A stretch of 6,331 nucleotides of DNA. Source: CAZWVA01 sp964636885 (GTDB taxonomy: Bacteria; Desulfobacterota_D; UBA1144; Nemesobacterales; CSP1-2). The number at the start of each line of letters is the position of its first letter. The stretch's first letter is position 1. The stretch spans positions 1 to 6,331 of the forward strand of contig CAZWVA010000090.1 in NCBI GenBank assembly GCA_964636885.1. Direction: 5' to 3'. The notes beneath the pieces are model-generated. The model was given only the letters and a program-made list of their open reading frames with translations, searched no databases and had not been told where the DNA came from. The position numbers were made by a program, and so were the translations under genes. This document shows positions 1 to 5,886 of the stretch, piece after piece.

Positions 1-561
1 AGGGGAGAGAGGGCATATGATATTTTCTCCCGTCTTTTAAAAGATAGGATCGTTTTTATCGGTTCTCCTATCACCGATGCGGTTGCAGACGTTGTAATCG
101 CTCAACTGCTCTTTCTAGAATCCGAGAACCCGGAAAAGGACGTTTACGTCTATGTCAATTCCCCGGGTGGTTCGGTTACAGCGGGTCTTGCCATATACGA
201 TACCATGCAGTACATAAAGCCCGATGTTGCGACTATGTGTATTGGGCAGGCCGCGAGCATGGCCGCCGTCCTCCTTTCCGCCGGGACTAAGGGCAAGAGG
301 TATGCCCTTCCCCATGCCCGTGTGATGCTCCACCAGGTCTTAGGTGGGTTTGAAGGACAGGCCACAGACGTAGAGATCCACGCAAAGGAGATCCTAAGGG
401 TCAGGGAGGAGATAAACCGCATACTCGCAAAACACACCGGACAGCCGATCGAGAGAATAGGGAAGGATACGGAAAGGGATTTCTTCCTAAACGCCAAAGA
501 CGCCTTAGAATACGGCATAGTAGATGCTATAATTACGAGAAGGGAGGAAACGGCAAAGTGA
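1..561 (+). CDS. clpP: ATP-dependent Clp protease proteolytic subunit ClpP (5' partial)
   Basis: ClpP is the serine peptidase that forms a double-heptamer barrel and degrades proteins fed to it by the unfoldase ClpX in the cytoplasm. The reading frame is open from base 1, so the start lies outside the window. By comparison with E. coli ClpP, about 11 residues of the mature N-terminus plus any propeptide are missing. The visible 186 residues carry the full catalytic triad: Ser in the GQAASMA motif (codon 256-258), His in MLHQ (codon 331-333) and Asp in ERDFF (codon 478-480). Their spacings of 25 and 49 residues equal those of E. coli S97/H122/D171. The NSPGG motif (codons about 157-171) and the C-terminal EYGIVD segment are also typical. 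The TGA stop overlaps the clpX GTG start, so the two are co-transcribed and probably translationally coupled. Identification is secure; the first methionine is not visible. Confidence 0.97.
   Translation, partial: RGERAYDIFSRLLKDRIVFIGSPITDAVADVVIAQLLFLESENPEKDVYVYVNSPGGSVTAGLAIYDTMQYIKPDVATMCIGQAASMAAVLLSAGTKGKRYALPHARVMLHQVLGGFEGQATDVEIHAKEILRVREEINRILAKHTGQPIERIGKDTERDFFLNAKDALEYGIVDAIITRREETAK
543..547 (+). promoter_or_regulatory. Shine-Dalgarno for clpX inside the end of clpP
   Basis: A perfect GGAGG lies in the last codons of clpP, 10 bases before the GTG at 558. It supports that GTG as the clpX start, since no ATG is available upstream of the zinc-finger codons. Confidence 0.7.
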
Positions 562-1838
562 CCACAAGACGCGACGGAAAGGACGGGAAGCTCTATTGCT
601 CGTTCTGCGGTAAGAGCCAGAAGGAGGTAAGAAAGCTAATAGCTGGCCCTACCGTCTATATATGCAATGAGTGCATAGAGCTGTGTAACGAGATAATAGC
701 CGATGAGGAGGCCAAAGAGGGTCATCTTAGGAAACGTTACTCGACCCTTCCCACCCCTGCCAGCATCAAGTCCTTCCTAGACGAGTACGTGATAGGCCAG
801 GAGAGGGCAAAGAAGATACTGGCGGTTGCCGTATATAACCACTATAAGAGGGTGGAACTCAGCTCTTTTAACAACGGAAAGAGGAATAGCGACGTCGACA
901 TACAGAAGAGTAACATACTCCTCATAGGGCCTACCGGGTGTGGAAAGACCCTATTGGCCCAGACACTCGCAAGGTTCCTGGATGTCCCCTTTACGATAGT
1001 GGATGCGACCTGCTACACGGAAGCCGGTTACGTTGGAGAAGACGTTGAAAACATGATAGTCAGCCTCCTTCAGGCCGCCGATTACGATATTGAAAGGGCT
1101 TCAAAAGGTATTATATATATAGACGAGGTGGATAAACTCGCCCGTAAATCGGGTGATAGCCCCTCGATAACGAGGGACGTTTCGGGCGAGGGCGTTCAGC
1201 AGGCCCTCCTAAAGGTGATAGAAGGCACAAAGGCGAATGTGCCGCCAAAGGGAGGGAGAAAACACCCTCAACAGGAGTTTATCCAGATTGACACCACGAA
1301 TATCCTCTTTATCTGCGGAGGTGCCTTCTGCGGGCTTGAGGATATTATAAGGAATAGGATAGGCGAAAAGTCGATCGGATTCGAGGTGAAGATAAGGAAG
1401 AACGAGGAAAGGGACTTGGGTTTAACGCTTAAAGAGGTTCAGCCGGAAGACCTTGTGAAGTTCGGGTTGATCCCCGAGTTTGTTGGTAGAATCCCGGTTA
1501 TAGCGACCCTCGATGAGCTCGATGAGAGGGCGTTTATCGAGATCCTCACGAAACCGAAGAACGCCATTATAAAGCAGTTCCAGAAGCTCATGGAGCTTGA
1601 GGGCGTTGAGCTTGAGTTTACAGAAGACGCCTTAAGGCTCATTGCCAACGAGGCGATTAAGAGGAAAACCGGGGCAAGGGGGCTTAGGGCGATAATAGAG
1701 GCCACGATGCTTGACATCGCTTATGAGGTTCCTTCTATAAACGGTCTTAGGCGCTGCATAATAACGGAGGATGTAATAAGAGGTACTGGAAATCCGCTTT
1801 TCTTCTACGAAGAGGAGAGGCGATTGGGTTCCGGATAA
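558..1838 (+). CDS. clpX: ATP-dependent Clp protease ATP-binding subunit ClpX
   Basis: ClpX is the hexameric AAA+ unfoldase that recognises tagged substrates and threads them into ClpP. In the 426-residue product I see an N-terminal C4 zinc-binding domain (C14, C17, C36, C39) for substrate and adaptor binding. The AAA+ module has Walker A GPTGCGKT (124-131), pore loop GYVGED (157-162), Walker B IIYIDE (185-190), the RKH loop (234-236), an arginine-finger context EFVGR (R311) and sensor-2 GARGLR (372-377). An IGF tripeptide (273-275) is the loop that docks on ClpP, matching the adjacent clpP. The start is a GTG overlapping the clpP stop as GTGA, with GGAGG 10 bases upstream. It gives the expected N-terminus just before the zinc finger. 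Odd points are Cys instead of the usual Ser in Walker A and extra cysteines at 152 and 258. Length is normal for the family. Confidence 0.98.
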   Translation: MTTRRDGKDGKLYCSFCGKSQKEVRKLIAGPTVYICNECIELCNEIIADEEAKEGHLRKRYSTLPTPASIKSFLDEYVIGQERAKKILAVAVYNHYKRVELSSFNNGKRNSDVDIQKSNILLIGPTGCGKTLLAQTLARFLDVPFTIVDATCYTEAGYVGEDVENMIVSLLQAADYDIERASKGIIYIDEVDKLARKSGDSPSITRDVSGEGVQQALLKVIEGTKANVPPKGGRKHPQQEFIQIDTTNILFICGGAFCGLEDIIRNRIGEKSIGFEVKIRKNEERDLGLTLKEVQPEDLVKFGLIPEFVGRIPVIATLDELDERAFIEILTKPKNAIIKQFQKLMELEGVELEFTEDALRLIANEAIKRKTGARGLRAIIEATMLDIAYEVPSINGLRRCIITEDVIRGTGNPLFFYEEERRLGSG

Positions 1839-1843
1839 AGTAG

Positions 1844-1850
1844 TAAGGAG
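1844..1850 (+). promoter_or_regulatory. Shine-Dalgarno for lon
   Basis: TAAGGAG lies seven bases before the lon ATG at 1858, inside the 19-bp clpX-lon gap. It fixes the lon start. The gap has no room for a separate promoter between the genes, though one inside the end of clpX cannot be excluded. Confidence 0.75.
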
Positions 1851-1857
1851 ATAAGAG

Positions 1858-4296
1858 ATGCCTATGTTTTTTAAATTCGACGAGGATAAGAAGCAGGAGA
1901 TAGCCGTGATACCACTTCTACCGCTTAGGGACGTGGTGATATTCCCACACATGGTGGCTCCTCTTTTTGTTGGGAGGGAGAAGTCGATACGAGCCCTCGA
2001 AGAGGCGATGAGGAAGGACAAGGAGATACTCCTTGCCGCCCAGAAGGACGCAAAGACAAACGACCCGAATGAGGAGGACATCTACAGGATAGGGACCATT
2101 GGAACCATAGTCCAGATGCTTCGTCTTCCAGACGGTACGGTGAAGGTCTTGGTAGAGGGTAAGAGGAGGGCGAGGATCCTCCGCTATATACCCAATCCGA
2201 GCTTCTTCTTGGTCGAGGCCGAACGCATCGCCGAGGACGAGAACGTGGGGGTTGAAACGGAGGCTCTCATCCGCACGCTTATCACCGCATTTGAGAACTA
2301 CGTGAAACTCAACAAGAAGATCCCATCTGAGGTTCTGGTTACCGTCTCCTCGATCGAGGAGCCGAGCCGTCTTGCCGATACGATCTCCTCTCATCTGGGG
2401 TTTAAGCTCCAGGATAAGCAGGAGATACTAGAAACCCTTAACCCGGCGGAGAGGCTGGAGAAGATATACGAGAAGATACAGGCCGAGGTCGAGATCCTTC
2501 AGATCGAAAAACGCATAAGGGCACGCGTGAAGAAGCAGATGGAAAAGGCCCAGAAGGAGTACTATCTCACCGAGCAGATGAGGGCCATCCAAAAGGAACT
2601 GGGGGAGAAGGACGACCTCAAGTCCGAGATTCAGGAGTTTGAGGAGAGGTTAAAACAGAAAAACCTTCCTGAAGATGTCGAGCAGAAGGTAAGGCGCGAG
2701 CTAAAGAAGCTAAAGATGATGTCTCCCATGTCCGCCGAGGCCACCGTTGTAAGGAACTACGTGGATTGGCTCCTTTCAATCCCCTGGAACGGCGAGGCCA
2801 CAGAAGACAGGCTGGACATCGATGAGGCGGCGAGGATACTGGATGAAGACCACTACGGCCTTGAAAAACCAAAGGAGAGGATCATCGAGTATCTAGCCGT
2901 AAGGGCGCTTACAAAGAAGATAAAGGGACCTATACTCTGTTTCGTCGGGCCTCCGGGGGTTGGAAAGACGTCCCTTGCTAAATCCATAGCCCGTGCTATG
3001 GGTAGGAAGTTCGTAAGGGTTTCTCTTGGCGGCGTAAGGGATGAGGCCGAGATAAGGGGGCACCGCCGCACCTATATAGGGGCCCTTCCCGGAAAGATAA
3101 TCCAAGGGATGAGAAAGGCAGGAAGCATCAACCCGGTCTTCCTTCTTGATGAGATAGACAAGCTGGGGATGGATTTCAGGGGGGATCCCGCATCTGCCCT
3201 TCTTGAGGCCCTGGACCCTGAGCAGAATAAGGCGTTTAACGACCACTACATAGAGGTTGACTACGATCTCTCAAACGTGCTCTTTATAACCACGGCCAAC
3301 GTGCTTCACACGATACCCTGGGCGCTTCAGGATAGGATGGAGATCATCCGTATCCCTGGGTACACGGAAGACGAGAAGCTCCAGATCGCAAAGAGGTTCC
3401 TCGTTCCTAAGCAGCTTGAGGCCCATGGGCTAAAGCCGGAGAACTTTAAGATCTCGGATAGCGGTATCCTTGACATCATAAGGAGATACACCAGGGAGGC
3501 GGGTGTAAGGACCCTCGAGCGTGAGCTCTCTACGATCTGTAGGAAGGTGGCAAAGGAGGTCGTAAAATACGGGCCAGACCACGTTGTAAAGATAAACTCC
3601 GGTTCCATCTCCAAATACCTTGGGATCCCGAAATTCAGGTTTGGCGAGATCGAGGAAAAAGACCAGGTGGGAATAGCTACCGGACTGGCTTGGACGGAGG
3701 TCGGTGGCGAGCTCCTTACGATCGAGGTATCCATAGTGCCTGGTAAGGGTACATTTACCGTTACCGGAAAGCTAGGAGAGGTTATGCAGGAATCCGCTCA
3801 GGCCGCTATGAGCTATGTGAGGTCTAGGGCGGAGAAACTGGGGCTTGAGCGCTCGTTCTACCAGAAGGTGGACATCCATATACACGTCCCCGAAGGGGCG
3901 ACTCCAAAAGACGGCCCATCTGCGGGTATAGCGATCGCAACCGCCATAGTATCCGCTCTTGTGAAAAAGCCCGTTGCTCATGATATCGCGATGACGGGGG
4001 AGATAACGCTTCGCGGAAGGGTGCTTCCTATAGGCGGGCTTAAGGAGAAGATACTTGCGGCCCATAGGGGTCGGGTGAAGAAGGTCATTATCCCCAAGGA
4101 AAACGAGAAGGATCTAAAGGACATACCCGCAAATATACTAAAGGATATAGATGTGAGACTGGTTGAACACATGGATGAGGTATTGAATGAGTCGATTATC
4201 TCCGATCCTCCTATACTTCAGTCCGATATAGTCGTTCCACCAACATCGCCTCTTCCTATTAGCGAAGGGGTTGGAACCAACGTGAATCTCTCTTGA
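1858..4296 (+). CDS. lon: ATP-dependent serine protease Lon (LonA type)
   Basis: Lon is a homo-hexameric cytoplasmic protease that unfolds and degrades misfolded and regulatory proteins in one polypeptide. The 812-residue product has the LonA layout. The substrate-binding N-domain begins at IPLLPLRDVVIFP (about 18-30) and runs to about 205. A charged helical coiled-coil linker covers about 210-290. The AAA+ module has Walker A GPPGVGKT (364-371), Walker B VFLLDEID (427-434), sensor-1 around FITTAN (476-481), a likely arginine finger R493 and sensor-2 R551. The protease domain spans about 600-785, with catalytic Ser688 in KDGPSAG and Lys731 in GGLKEK. They are 43 residues apart, as in E. coli S679/K722. 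The last 27 or so residues form a Pro/Ser-rich tail beyond the conserved domain. It is the third gene of the clpP-clpX-lon run, starts 19 bp after clpX, and is followed by an intrinsic terminator. Confidence 0.98.
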   Translation: MPMFFKFDEDKKQEIAVIPLLPLRDVVIFPHMVAPLFVGREKSIRALEEAMRKDKEILLAAQKDAKTNDPNEEDIYRIGTIGTIVQMLRLPDGTVKVLVEGKRRARILRYIPNPSFFLVEAERIAEDENVGVETEALIRTLITAFENYVKLNKKIPSEVLVTVSSIEEPSRLADTISSHLGFKLQDKQEILETLNPAERLEKIYEKIQAEVEILQIEKRIRARVKKQMEKAQKEYYLTEQMRAIQKELGEKDDLKSEIQEFEERLKQKNLPEDVEQKVRRELKKLKMMSPMSAEATVVRNYVDWLLSIPWNGEATEDRLDIDEAARILDEDHYGLEKPKERIIEYLAVRALTKKIKGPILCFVGPPGVGKTSLAKSIARAMGRKFVRVSLGGVRDEAEIRGHRRTYIGALPGKIIQGMRKAGSINPVFLLDEIDKLGMDFRGDPASALLEALDPEQNKAFNDHYIEVDYDLSNVLFITTANVLHTIPWALQDRMEIIRIPGYTEDEKLQIAKRFLVPKQLEAHGLKPENFKISDSGILDIIRRYTREAGVRTLERELSTICRKVAKEVVKYGPDHVVKINSGSISKYLGIPKFRFGEIEEKDQVGIATGLAWTEVGGELLTIEVSIVPGKGTFTVTGKLGEVMQESAQAAMSYVRSRAEKLGLERSFYQKVDIHIHVPEGATPKDGPSAGIAIATAIVSALVKKPVAHDIAMTGEITLRGRVLPIGGLKEKILAAHRGRVKKVIIPKENEKDLKDIPANILKDIDVRLVEHMDEVLNESIISDPPILQSDIVVPPTSPLPISEGVGTNVNLS

Positions 4297-4318
4297 TACG
4301 AGATTAAAGGACTCTACA

Positions 4319-4349
4319 GGGGAAGGGCATTAAGTCCCTTCCCCTTTTT
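4319..4349 (+). terminator. Intrinsic terminator of the clpP-clpX-lon operon
   Basis: A perfect 9-bp stem, GGGGAAGGG (4319-4327) with CCCTTCCCC (4336-4344), encloses an 8-base loop and is followed at once by five T residues. It starts 23 bases after the lon stop, so it ends the protease transcript before the tRNA unit. Confidence 0.95.
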
Positions 4350-4383
4350 ATATTTATGGTGGGGTCTTTTTCTCGTTCTTGTA

Positions 4384-4412
4384 TGGACAAGGCGGTTAAT
4401 TTCAGTTATAAA
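4384..4412 (+). promoter_or_regulatory. Sigma-70-type promoter for the tRNA-Val/tRNA-Asp unit
   Basis: TGGACA (4384-4389, five of six matches to the -35 consensus) is separated by exactly 17 bases from TATAAA (4407-4412, five of six matches to the -10). A start near 4419-4421 would give a leader of about 40 bases before tRNA-Val. The strong terminator just upstream makes an independent promoter necessary here, which supports the call. It is a motif-based prediction only. Confidence 0.65.
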
Positions 4413-4458
4413 TTTTACCCATCGTTCTTTTTCAATCTGGTACTTAGAGCGTGTGATA

Positions 4459-4533
4459 GGGCGGTTAGCTCAGCGGGAGAGCGCTTGCCTTACAAGCAAG
4501 AGGTCACTGGTTCAAACCCGGTACCGCCCACCA
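4459..4533 (+). tRNA. tRNA-Val (anticodon TAC)
   Basis: A full cloverleaf can be drawn. The acceptor stem GGGCGGT (4459-4465) pairs with ACCGCCC (4523-4529), followed by discriminator A and an encoded CCA (4531-4533). The D-stem is GCTC/GAGC. The anticodon stem CTTGC/GCAAG holds the loop CTTACAA with anticodon TAC at 4491-4493, which reads Val codons. The T-arm is ACTGG-TTCAAAC-CCGGT. The 75-base gene needs no 3' CCA addition. An open frame read across it on the plus strand (4356-4547) is spurious. It lies 27 bases before tRNA-Asp and is probably processed from the same transcript. Confidence 0.97.
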
Positions 4534-4560
4534 TGTTTAGTCTTTAGTCGTTCGGTTTTT

Positions 4561-4638
4561 GGGGCCGTAGTTCAGCTCGGTTAGAACGCTGGCCTGTCAA
4601 GCCAGAGGTCGCGGGTTCAAGTCCCGTCGGCCCCGCCA
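4561..4638 (+). tRNA. tRNA-Asp (anticodon GTC)
   Basis: The acceptor stem GGGGCCG (4561-4567) pairs with CGGCCCC (4628-4634). The discriminator is G, as expected for tRNA-Asp, and CCA is encoded at 4636-4638. The D-stem is GTTC/GAAC. The anticodon stem CTGGC/GCCAG encloses CTGTCAA with anticodon GTC at 4596-4598. The T-arm is GCGGG-TTCAAGT-CCCGT. It is 78 bases long and the second member of the tRNA unit. No clear intrinsic terminator follows before the convergent gene ending at 4673; only a 4-bp CCAC/GTGG dyad (4651-4669) without a T-run is seen. Confidence 0.97.
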
Positions 4639-4672
4639 TTTCCTTAAATTCCACTGTCGCATATTGTGGTTA

Positions 4673-5116
4673 TCAATCGTTAGAGGGTTTCGATCCCCGT
4701 TCTAGCCATTTGGAGGTTGCCTCTTTTACCTCTTTGGGTAAACCCAGTTTCTCAACGTATCCGAGTATCTTGGCAACCCTATCGAATCCCCTTTTCCTGT
4801 GGATCTTAAACACCCTCTCGTAGGTCTCTTTTAGCTTGTCTTCTACCCTGGGTTTTATCGCCTCCCAGATTTTGTGTTTGTCAAAAGGCGGTTTTAGTTG
4901 CTTTGCGATCTGTTTTAGCTCGTCGTCCAGATCCCAGTACGTTTCTCCGGTCTCGATAAACGCCTCCACCTTATCTATATACGTTTTTCTGAGTTCTAGG
5001 GTTTTTGTTTCCGCCTTATCCCGTGCGCATCTCCATGTGAGATCGAGTAATTCGCTTATCTGACTCTCAAAGTCTTTCCATTCTTCTACCGTAAGCCCTT
5101 TGTTTTTATCTTCCAT
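4673..5116 (-). CDS. Hypothetical protein, 147 residues, charged and helical
   Basis: I do not recognise this protein. It is soluble in appearance, with no signal peptide or membrane segment. It is very rich in Lys and Glu with five scattered tryptophans (W13, W28, W61, W84, W137) and a single Cys (C30). Its sequence pattern suggests a bundle of amphipathic helices. A conserved-looking C-terminal piece reads GYVEKLGLPKEVKEATSKW. ATG at 5114-5116 is the only reasonable start. The nearest SD-like sequence, AGAGGA, is about 12 bases upstream, slightly far. It begins 38 bp after the stop of the DksA-like gene on the same strand, so the two probably form an operon and may share a function in regulation or stress, but this is inference. 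Amino-acid composition and codon use like the neighbours support real coding. It converges on tRNA-Asp. Confidence 0.75.
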   Translation of the reverse strand: MEDKNKGLTVEEWKDFESQISELLDLTWRCARDKAETKTLELRKTYIDKVEAFIETGETYWDLDDELKQIAKQLKPPFDKHKIWEAIKPRVEDKLKETYERVFKIHRKRGFDRVAKILGYVEKLGLPKEVKEATSKWLERGSKPSND

Positions 5117-5154
5117 TCTTAGGTATCTTCCTCTTTAATATTTATTTCACCGTT

Positions 5155-5478
5155 CTACCCCTCAGCGGCGCAGGCGGTACACCTATCGGTATAGGGTAGT
5201 GCTTCAAGCCGCTCTATCGGTATTTCCCCATCGCAAACCACACATATTCCGTATTCCTTTCTCTCTATGCGCGAAAGGGCGTCGGCTATTTGCTTAAGCT
5301 CGGCGAGTATCCTCTCATCCAGGGTTTCTAGCACGTCCTCTTCTTCCTGTTCTAATGCCTGTTCTTCGGAGTTCCTGGCATAGGGCCTTCTTATATCCTG
5401 CTCGATCTTGTGGAGACGCAGTTCGAGCTCGGCTCGCCTTAGCTTGAGTTTTCTTGCGATTTCTTCGTATTCCTTCAT
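5155..5478 (-). CDS. TraR/DksA family C4 zinc-finger protein
   Basis: Members of this family bind RNA polymerase through the secondary channel, and DksA itself acts with ppGpp to retune transcription. The 107-residue product has a predicted coiled-coil hairpin (about 3-72) followed by the family zinc finger: C79 and C82 in GICVVCDGEIPIERL, then C100 and C103 in DRCTAC. All four ligands are Cys. The length is shorter than E. coli DksA (151) and nearer TraR or YbiI-like proteins. The coiled-coil tip lacks the DxxDxA motif of E. coli DksA. The corresponding stretch reads NSEEQALEQEEE, with acidic residues but no Asp pair, so a true DksA function is unsure. The ATG at 5476-5478 has a strong GGAGG five bases upstream. 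It heads a probable two-gene minus-strand unit with the unknown 147-residue gene. Confidence 0.88.
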   Translation of the reverse strand: MKEYEEIARKLKLRRAELELRLHKIEQDIRRPYARNSEEQALEQEEEDVLETLDERILAELKQIADALSRIERKEYGICVVCDGEIPIERLEALPYTDRCTACAAEG

Positions 5479-5483
5479 ATGTA

Positions 5484-5488
5484 CCTCC
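5484..5488 (-). promoter_or_regulatory. Shine-Dalgarno for the DksA-like gene
   Basis: GGAGG on the minus strand lies five bases before the ATG at 5478 and decides that start. Confidence 0.7.
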
Positions 5489-5508
5489 AGGGTTTAATAT
5501 GGGTTTTT

Positions 5509-5536
5509 ATTAAAGCCTTAACACCTCAAAGGTAAA
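5509..5536 (-). promoter_or_regulatory. Possible promoter for the DksA-like operon
   Basis: On the minus strand TTTACC (5531-5536) and TTTAAT (5509-5514, one mismatch to the -10 consensus) are 16 bases apart. They would place transcription start about 25 bases before the ATG. The -35 match is only four of six. A small dyad, ACCT-CAA-AGGT (5523-5533), overlaps the -35 side and could be an operator or chance. Confidence 0.35.
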
Positions 5537-5574
5537 TACGAAAAATCTCCACCACCCACGTGTCCGTCCTCCAT
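5518..5574 (-). CDS. Tiny open frame, 18 codons, doubtful
   Basis: An ATG-to-TAA frame on the minus strand encodes MEDGHVGGGDFSYLPLRC, with a Gly-rich middle and a C-terminal Cys. It ends 39 bp before the DksA-like start. The stretch before its ATG is purine-rich but has no real Shine-Dalgarno, and the proposed -35 box of the DksA-like gene lies inside it. It could be a leader peptide or chance. I do not recognise the sequence. Confidence 0.15.
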   Translation of the reverse strand: MEDGHVGGGDFSYLPLRC

Positions 5575-5737
5575 TCTTTTCTTTTTCGCTATGGATAAGC
5601 CCTTGTCGGAACGTCATCTTGCGCACCCCTTAAAAGGTACTCAGTCGTCTTCGACCCATTAAATAAATTGCAAGTTGCATGCCATTAACTTAACGCCTTG
5701 GGATCTTACGAAAGAATACCGTCTATGAGAATCCTAT

Positions 5738-5857
5738 ATGTCAGAATCTAAGACACCTGACAGTCCGTATTTTGTGTCTTCAAAAAAATCGAATCGATCC
5801 CTCGGGTATGTCGAGAACCGCATCTTAGAGTATATTGGCATGGGATTTGCTTCTTAA
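5738..5857 (+). CDS. Candidate small protein, 39 residues, unverified
   Basis: An ATG at 5738 opens a 39-codon frame closed by TAA at 5855. The product begins MSESKTPDSPYFVSSKK and ends GYVENRILEYIGMGFAS. It is polar and Ser-rich in its first half and more hydrophobic in its second. It lies 95 bp before the SagB-like gene on the same strand. Upstream, only a weak GAGA is seen about eight bases before the ATG, poorer than the sites of clpX, lon or the DksA-like gene. After the stop the same frame stays open for 12 more codons, so a broken longer gene is also possible. The candidate pseudoknot arms lie over its first 15 codons. I do not recognise it; a precursor or leader peptide is speculation. 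Confidence 0.25.
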   Translation: MSESKTPDSPYFVSSKKSNRSLGYVENRILEYIGMGFAS

Positions 5858-5886
5858 TTACCTAAGGATCTAAAAGAGATGCGGTT
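5816..5886. repeat. 10-bp perfect inverted repeat around a 51-base spacer
   Basis: AACCGCATCT (5816-5825) and AGATGCGGTT (5877-5886) are exact reverse complements. Counting the three bases outside, the arms match at 12 of 13 positions. On the plus strand the right arm runs into TTTTCT. The spacer could fold further through CTTA/TAAG (5853-5866). It lies between the small 39-codon frame and the SagB-like gene. It could be a structured leader, a poor terminator or a protein-binding site. Confidence 0.6.

Noticed and set aside
1439..4172. Several long minus-strand frames under clpX and lon
   Set aside because: They are antisense shadows of strongly conserved genes and show no recognisable domains.
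4356..4547. Plus-strand 63-residue open frame across the tRNA promoter and tRNA-Val
   Set aside because: It overlaps a complete tRNA gene and the promoter, and the product has no protein-like pattern.
4651..4669. Terminator after tRNA-Asp from the CCAC/GTGG dyad
   Set aside because: It has only four pairs with an 11-base loop and no T-run.
4684..4710. tRNA 3'-end-like stretch (GGTTTCGATCC...TAGCCA) that could mark an attachment site
   Set aside because: The T-stem would have only three pairs, no cloverleaf can be built upstream, and the bases are explained as the last codons of the minus-strand 147-residue gene.
4836..5063. Plus-strand 75-residue Ser-rich frame
   Set aside because: It is the antisense shadow of the 147-residue minus-strand gene, whose composition is far more protein-like.
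5591..5662. Plus-strand 23-codon frame starting at ATG 5591
   Set aside because: It has no ribosome-binding site, is very short and shows no sign of coding.
5783..5801. Minus-strand terminator candidate: ATCG-ATT-CGAT followed by seven T
   Set aside because: The stem is only four weak base pairs, and no gene ends nearby on the minus strand that would need it.
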